Assembly (NCBI GenBank): GCA_033239525.1
Contig: BSYO01000025.1
Coordinates: 12,434,001-12,498,000, forward strand
Source: Nepenthes gracilis
Lineage: Eukaryota; Streptophyta; Magnoliopsida; Caryophyllales; Nepenthaceae
Direction of reading: 5' to 3'
DNA: 64,000 nt
In this document: positions 57,340 through 64,000 of the stretch, piece by piece
How positions within the stretch are numbered: position 1 is the stretch's first letter
Layout: every line of letters starts with the position of its first letter
The notes under the pieces: generated by a model
The model's database searches: none
The model's input: the letters and a program-made list of their open reading frames with translations, nothing else
Told to the model about the DNA's origin: nothing
Made by a program: the position numbers and the translations under genes

Positions 57340-58900
57340 ATTGATAGGAAGACATAGATTCTGCTTTGGTTTCAATGATGCATTCAACTCAACTGACTTG
57401 TTTAGTTATAGCAAGTAAAATTTGAGAATGATAATTATTTTGTTCATATAATTTTTTAATATTTTCTAATATGGCTTCACTAGAGGAATCGCGATCAAAC
57501 CCTTTTTTAAAAGGTGATATAGGAATTGTCATTCCATCAATATTTAATTAAACACCAGTTAATAGAGGATGAATAGAGACAACCTGCCATCCACTAATAG
57601 TTGTCCATTGTGACATCAATTTGATTCTCTTTTTGTACAATTCTATGACCTAGTAAAAAACCATTTAAAGAATGGTAAGTTTTGTTTACATAAATGCATT
57701 GTTTTCTTCCATACGATATGGTATTCTTTTGATTATTCTTTTATTAAAGTTCGAAAGAACCATTTTTTTAAATAATTATTTTCTTCTAATATAATTTTTT
57801 TTTAATGATTCTATATCTAGCATAAATTCATTTTCTTGAATAATTACATTTATTTATTGCATATTAGATAAAGTGGGAGATTATGGCGTAGGTTGCGTAA
57901 TTATTTCTTGGGTAGGATTTCTACTATCTGTGTCTTATTTCTTGAGAATATGTGGATTGATATCTAATACTAGCAGATGGTTTAGAAGTTTTATACTCAA
58001 ATAAAATTGCTTTGGGTATGGTTGTACTAAAACTTAAGGACCTATGTATTCAGGATGGCATAGGTTGGAAGTTGAAAATAATATTGCCATCAGGATTATT
58101 TCAGAGAATTCTCTCCTAGTGACATGTCTTAATGGTTGTGTAAGATCAATTTGTTATACTTTTGGCAAAGTAATCTCATTCTATTTTAATAATTTTAGAG
58201 TAAAGATAGCTGTATAGTTTGTTTCTACCTATTAAACGGTTATTTCTTTTGGCAGAGTTTGAATAAGACGTATGTGATTAAATTCGGTAGTTAATAGTTT
58301 AAAATAAATTTTATAAAATATAAGAGAATTCCTACGAACTTCCTATTATACTTATCCAGAAAGATGTACATTTAATACTAATGTATTCAATATAGTGAGA
58401 TCTTTAAGATCTACTGTAAAATTTGGCACACAATTACAATAAATAGGTCCATTACATAAATTCGATTGGATAATTGCTAAAATTGAGTTTTTATATTTTA
58501 ATAATATTTGATCTCTAAGATATAATAAAATTGGAGTATCAATTCTTAATTTGAGTAGTGGTTCATTTGCTATTTGTATTAAACTATAATGAATATAATT
58601 ATATCATTTATTTTTAAATTTATAGATTAATAAAATTGATAATAATCTTATTTCTTCATATTTATTTTTGATTGATATAATTTGTTGATAATCTTTAATT
58701 ATTAATGCTGTCTTAAAATTAAAAGTACCTATTTTATATATTTTTTCTACTTATTAAGTAGGTATAGTCTATCTTAAATAGTTTTAGTTAGCTGGTATAA
58801 CTAATGACTCTTTTAAATTAGTTATCATATTAAATTTGAACTACATTCCCCAGGCATATGTCTTAACTGAGACGTTATTATCTAATTTATGCATAAATTA
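57340..58900 (-). pseudogene. Endogenous caulimovirid (pararetrovirus) remnant, movement-protein region
   Basis: Minus-strand translation in shifting frames between about 58600 and 58080 reads YNYIHYSLIQIANEP, LLYLRDQILL, SNLCNGPIYCNC and, after more codons, LTILNTLVLNVHLSG. This pattern is that of the movement protein found in endogenous plant caulimovirids; such proteins open plasmodesmata for virus spread. A further piece at about 57640-57340 (GWQVVSIHPLLTGV, GFDRDSSSEAILENIKKLYE) extends the same frame direction. Stops and frameshifts are frequent, so it is an old, inactive copy. No polymerase region was seen here. Boundaries are approximate and the genus is not assigned. Confidence 0.6.
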
Positions 58901-58999
58901 AAATAAAATTGTCTACACTACTCCAAGTAATCAAGAATACCTAACTGGGACCACCAAAATACAGGTTAACCAACAGTAAATACAGGTTTACCAATGATA

Positions 59000-61700
59000 A
59001 TTGTCATGCAAATAGATATTGCAATAATAAGTGTAGAAATTAAAAAAACTTGTCTCCAATACAAATTTGTGTGACGAATCAATAATTAAAACTAATACAA
59101 CAACTTATATAAGAAAGATAGAAATTATACCAAATGTTTGATAAAAGTTTTGAGCTCTATTGATAAAATGTTTAGAAGAGAATTGAAATCCAGAGAGAAA
59201 TGGGATAATGGGATACAAATTTGTGAGAGGGGATAAAAAAGTTTCTTATTGAGAGGGTTGTTGAAATTTTGTGATGCCTTCAATGAAGACTGAAACAACC
59301 TTTTATAATTGCCTTGAATACATCTTAACCATTGGACGTTGGATGATCTCGTCCATTCAATTTGTTAGGTGAGTAGATGGGTAGTTGGCATGTGATGAGT
59401 AGTTGGTACATATTCATCTGTCAATCTCCTATCTACTAGTCTACTCTTGAAAAGTAGTTTTTATTGTTACTACTACATTTATTTTTTACTATTAATTTTT
59501 GTTTTAACTGCTGATACTTTTCATGTTACTAATTAAAAATGAATGGGCTGACAAGCGAAGATCCATGATTCCTGAAAATTGCCACCATTGAAATTTATGT
59601 AAATCTATAAAAGGTTGAGTAACGCTGGGCGTTTCGATATACTTTGGATAATAATGGAAAAATGGGTGTTTACTTGCAAAATAACACATTGGTTAGGTTT
59701 TTTTATTTTCTTTTACTCAGAAATCAAATGGTTCATAAGTATAACCAGCCAAGTCAAATGCTAATGGGCTGGCACGCATTAAACTCCATGCCCAACCACA
59801 TGCATACACTAGCACCACATTAAGTACATCCCATGCGCAACCTATTCTGCCCAAGCCATGCACAATTGTCACTCTTACTGCTAAATCCACGTACAAGCAC
59901 CCATCATATGCACCTTCAGGGTGGGGGTTCTACCTAATTTATGTTGGGGCGTGGCTTTGACACCTATCAAACGTTGAACCTACTTCCACAAAAATATAAT
60001 TTTTTTATAAATTTTTATTATATAATTATTTTTTTATATTTATTCGATATATAAAAAAATTATGACATTATATATACAATTTGAAAAATCAAGTATTTCC
60101 AAAAGTCTTTGTACATTTTTTGATGAAATAAAATGTTTACTTACTGAAAATGAAATTATTGAGTGATTGTAAATGCAGTAGAAATTTTTAAATAAATTCG
60201 TAACTATAGTCATTTTGTTCCCTTCAATCCCATTATTAAATGCCATCAAAAAGATATATTCTATTCTCCATGTTAGTTTCCATTAGAATCGATTAGTGGT
60301 TGGCACCTATCATTTCGCATCGACTAGTGGTTTGTGGTCTATTAATGAAACAATAAAAAACCAATATTCTTAATTTTTTATTTTTCAATTTTATTCTCAA
60401 TTCTATTTTTTCATTCTCCACTTTTATTTTAGCACAACATATTCATAACAATTCTCCATAAAAAATTATCCAATATTATTCATAACATATCATATATGGT
60501 TCTATTATTCATAAAGTATAAAGATGATTTATTTATTACTTATATAAATACTTTTCTTTCTATAAAATACTAAAATTATTAAGAAAATAACTTTTAAAAT
60601 AAAATATAATAAAATCGTATGATATTCTAACCTTCAATCATATCAAAATATTGTTAAATATATATCATTCTATATAAAATATTATTATATTTTATTTTAA
60701 TAATAAAATAGTGTAAAAATGTGTGAATAGTGAATTTTTTGTTTAATACTGTAAAAATAACCATTCTGACACTAATTTATTTTCCTATAACAATAATTAT
60801 AATTATATTGTATTTTATTTTTATAACCAAACGTGTCGTAAGCTCTTGTTTAACTTCTTCTGTTACAATTTTAGTCCCCCACTTGAAATTTTTTGTTATA
60901 TAGTTAATACTTTCCTTACCATTTTGGAACTATGCAACAAATCACAAGTATCATATGGTTAAGTGATACTATTAATTAATAGAAAATATAATATTATTTG
61001 TAAATATGCATTGAATATGATTGGTTAATGTGTGATAGTTATATGTTTTTAGTAGTTGGTTCATGCCACAGAGTACCATGGCACTGCTGGGGTATTGTAT
61101 TACCACTAATTATTAGAAACTACAATTATTTAAAAATATATGTTGAATTTGATTAGTTATTGAGATATAATATTTATATATCTTTTAATTATAAGTTCAT
61201 AAATATATTGAAATTCCATGTTTGATTTATTGTATTTTTAAGTAGGGAAACAAACTTGGTTAATATTTATAACTATCTTTGATAATTCGTCTAACATAGA
61301 ACTTATATGTCACTAGTAAAGCATACTTTTCCTCTTAAATTAGGGAAGTCAACATTCATTAATCTTATTATGTATATCTTCATTGTTTGGAAAAGGAAGA
61401 CAAATAGGAGATTGGTAATTATAGGATTGATTAGATATCGATAATAAAGTTGGGGTGTAAACCTTTATGAGATTTAAAATCATTTTATGGACTATTGATT
61501 ATTATATTATTTTTAAATAAATATTATAGAATTAAATATTTATGATATATATAAATCAATATATGTATTCTTATCTTATAGAAACTAAAATCAGTTTATT
61601 TTCCTTTACCATTATCACTTTTTTTTAATAGAGTTGCTAAATTTTGTTAAAGAGATATGCGTATGGATTTTTCTAGACAAAAGCCTTAAATTGAAATGTA
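59000..61700. other. AT-rich intergenic DNA, no gene seen
   Basis: No coding region recognised. The very AT-rich stretch at about 60360-60840, ending AACCAAACGTG, has the composition of a small DNA transposon, but I could not find matching terminal inverted repeats. Confidence 0.4.
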
Positions 61701-61729
61701 CAGCATGCTGCGATAATGTTCCTTTTTCA

Positions 61730-62150
61730 AATTAAAAATTGTCATGATCCATAAGCAATCATCCTATCATATTGTATTAAAATATAGCCCAATTCTTTCT
61801 TTGAAATATCATGGTAGGTCACAAAACCTTCAATTCCCATAGGAATATTGAAAACCAATGCAAAAGTTAATCAATTTTTTAATTCTTTGAAGCTTTTCTC
61901 ACACTCCTTATCCTAATAAAATACTACCTTTTTTGAGTCAAATGAGTTAAAGGTATTAAAATCTTTAAAAAGTTTTTAAAAACACCTGTAATATCTAGCC
62001 AAACTAAAGAATCTATAAACCTCAATAACATTTATTGGGGATTCCCAATTAGCATTTGTTTCAATTTTGTTTTGCTCCACCATCATCAAAATGCCTTAGA
62101 AAGGATGCCTTCTAGAGCAAAAATTTACATTTCTTCAATTTAACAAATCC
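61730..62150 (-). pseudogene. Chromovirus reverse transcriptase end and RNase H start
   Basis: Minus strand reads NWESPINVIEVYRFFSLARY, then CEKSFKELKN, then GFVTYHDISKKELGYIL and DRMIAYGS, the thumb/connection and RNase H beginning of gypsy pol. Stops interrupt it. It follows protease with no room for the polymerase active site. Confidence 0.75.
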
Positions 62151-62165
62151 ATACCTAAAAAAATA

Positions 62166-62348
62166 TCAAACTCTTGCATTTCCTAAAAGGTTGCCCATCA
62201 AAGTTGATACCACTAACATATAGTCCAAAAGTCTGGAAGACAAGCACAATCTACAAATAAATTGAAAGGCTACAAAAGAATGTGTAGAACCCAAATCAAT
62301 CAACACATGTGCCATAGGTTTTAAGATTGGCATATTACCTTCATCCAC
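62166..62348 (-). pseudogene. Chromovirus protease
   Basis: Minus-strand open piece with AHVLIDLGSTHSFVAFQF and LVVSTLMG. It matches the gypsy retropepsin block D-S-G-x-T-H-S-F, with Leu in place of Ser after the catalytic Asp. Confidence 0.78.
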
Positions 62349-62659
62349 CTATGGATTGGCTTGAGTATCCTTGGTTGCCATCGTGAAAGTCCTCCCTCAA
62401 ACAAAAGGTTTTTAATCTACATGTATTGATAGAAAAGGGTACTCCTTTGCTATGTAACCATTTTAGTAATAATTGAAACAAGTTTCAAACTACTTTTAGT
62501 ATGATCACCCTCCATTGTATTTCCCACAATAGCCATAGACTGGCTTAAATGTTGTGGCTTTGTAGGTGGCGATTTAATTCTAAGATACTTCTCCTTATCC
62601 TGTGACTTCAACTTTGAATGAGATCTTTGTGATCTTGAGCTTTGGCCTTCATGGTTCAA

Positions 62660-63300
62660 ACTCATCTTCTTAAAAAACTTAGCTTTCTCTTACACCTTCA
62701 CAATGAGTAAGGTACAATCGAGCACTTCTCCACATGTCATCAAATGCAGGGCATCAACTGTTGTCAAATAGAGTCCTTTAAATCCTAAAGAGATTTCCTC
62801 CCCTCCTTGCCTTGTCCACCACCACATATGGGGGAAAATAAGCCAAATCAATAAATTTGACATCTTACTCCATCTCCAAACAATTTCTTAATATTGGCCA
62901 AGCAAACTCGTCCTCCTTTTATTTACAAATATTTGTCGGAAAATACTTGTCAAAAAAGGCCTTTAAAAACATGTCCCATAAAATCTCCTCATTCTCCTAG
63001 CCTAATATTCTTCTTCTCATGGCACACCAATGGTTAATCTCTCCATCCGACTTATAGACAGGGAACGTGGCTTTCTCTTTCTCCGAGCAATTATTCACTT
63101 CAAATATATTCTCCACTCGATAAATCCACATCTCCACTATTATCATGTCCAGATTACCTAAGAATTAAAGGACTAGTTCAATACTTAAATGATCAAAAGT
63201 TGTCATTTCATACCTCAAATTCTCACCTCCTTGATTTGCAACATGCTCAGCATCTTACCTCTAAACCATAAATCTATAATATTCGTTATCCTAACCATCA
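62660..63300 (-). pseudogene. Chromovirus gag
   Basis: Minus strand around 63180-62900 reads WIYRVENIFEVNNCSEKEKA, then HWCAMRRR and LKAFFDKYFPTN, the Retrotrans_gag core. Further on come MTFIDLAYFPPYVV-like residues and stops. 62665-62450 is the basic linker toward the zinc knuckle. Confidence 0.72.
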
Positions 63301-63508
63301 TTGCTAAATAATCCTAATCATGACTAGAACTAGCACCTTGATCTCCTAACATCTTAGCACCCATCATGTAGTAAATTTTAATATTTAATTTCTCAAATTA
63401 TTCAAGATGTTTCCTTACATCTTTTCCTAATACAATTTCTTATCATGACCCTGACACTAATAGATAATAATAATGATATCAAAACTAAAATTTATATATA
63501 ATAATCAT

Positions 63509-63520
63509 GTTCTGATAACA
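63509..63520 (-). other. Degenerate primer-binding site of the second chromovirus
   Basis: Minus strand TGTTATCAGAAC, 10 of 12 bases like the initiator tRNA-Met complement, four bases from the LTR edge. Confidence 0.6.
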
Positions 63521-63524
63521 AAAA

Positions 63525-64000
63525 TGTGTCAAACACTGCACACTAAAACTATAAATAATAACGGCAATAGTCATAGGAATGAACAAACTATTCCATCTGA
63601 CCTAAAATATCATATTGTACTTACTTAATTTATAAATTATTATAAGAAAAAGTGTCTGACTAAAATACCAATCATAAAATAGTGAAAAATTGTATATAAT
63701 TTCATCAGACATACGAACATAAAATTTAAATTGTAGAACTTAAAATATAAATCTTGTTAAATATATTAAATCTAAAATAACTCACAATACAACAAATACA
63801 AACTTAATATAAGCCTTCAACAATTTTTTGTCCAGATCCTCCAAGAATTTGATATTTGCCAATCTAAAAAGGTTTTAAATTATTTATAAACATGAACCTA
63901 ATGCTTTGAAAAGCACATATATTTGCGATAAATAAGAACTATTAGTAAAATAGACAAAAAGATATAAAAGTAATAAATCACGTGGGAAAGCTTGAATGTC
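63525..64000 (-). repeat. 5' LTR of the second chromovirus, cut by window edge
   Basis: The plus strand starts TGTGTCAAAC, close to the TGTGACAGAC end of the solo LTRs at 14968 and 48087. This suggests that those solo LTRs come from this chromovirus family. The outer end lies beyond the window. Confidence 0.58.

Larger units (their letters stand above)
61730..64000 (-). mobile_element. Second Ty3/gypsy chromovirus, internally deleted, runs off window
   Basis: On the minus strand: LTR (63525 to the window edge), primer-binding site (63520-63509), gag (about 63300-62660), zinc-knuckle region, protease (62348-62166), then directly the end of reverse transcriptase and RNase H start (62150-61730). 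Most of reverse transcriptase is missing between protease and the GYYRRF-type block, so an internal deletion occurred. Integrase and the other LTR were not found to the left. Confidence 0.8.

Noticed and set aside
60360..60840. MITE
   Set aside because: Composition and an ACCAAACGTG end are suggestive, but no terminal inverted repeats or target duplication were found.

Overview
This is nuclear DNA from a flowering plant. The evidence is one intron-bearing NRT1/PTR (NPF) transporter gene set in a dense, nested field of plant retroelements: Ty1/copia, Ty3/gypsy chromovirus (Tekay/Del type), Ty3/gypsy Tat type, an L1-type LINE remnant and an endogenous caulimovirid remnant. The species cannot be named from the sequence. 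No rRNA, tRNA gene or CRISPR array was seen.

Layout. 1-1275: 5' end of a minus-strand copia element (gag start, primer-binding site, LTR). 1276-4741: AT-rich, no gene seen. 4747-10364: complete but dead copia element on the minus strand, with a 5-bp target duplication. 10370-14420: AT-rich with small tandem duplications. 14420-22240: an old minus-strand chromovirus whose integrase is cut into three pieces by two solo LTRs of one family (14968-17419 minus, 17676-20230 plus). 22240-23186: old Tat pol fragment. 23923-34257: large Tat element, arranged as [3' internal end]-LTR-gag-pro-pol-54-bp array-antisense gene-LTR. 34258-38167: AT-rich with a LINE fragment. 38173-44154: second copy of the 4747 copia family, plus strand, with target duplication and a small retroposon nested in gag. 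44927-52482: NPF transporter gene, four exons, about 588 codons; its second intron hosts a third solo LTR. 53865-55246: truncated LTR of the same family. 55247-57000: 3' end of a second Tat family. 57340-58900: broken caulimovirid movement-protein region. 59000-61700: AT-rich. 61730-64000: a second, internally deleted minus-strand chromovirus running off the window.

Function. The only gene that looks intact is the NPF transporter: a membrane protein of the proton-coupled oligopeptide transporter superfamily, probably NPF5-like. Every transposon coding region carries stops, frameshifts or deletions, so these copies look non-autonomous or dead. Their regulatory parts (LTR TATA boxes, splice sites, an antisense gene with its own intron) remain readable. 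All coordinates and matches were read by eye; family names rest on recognised motifs, not on a search.
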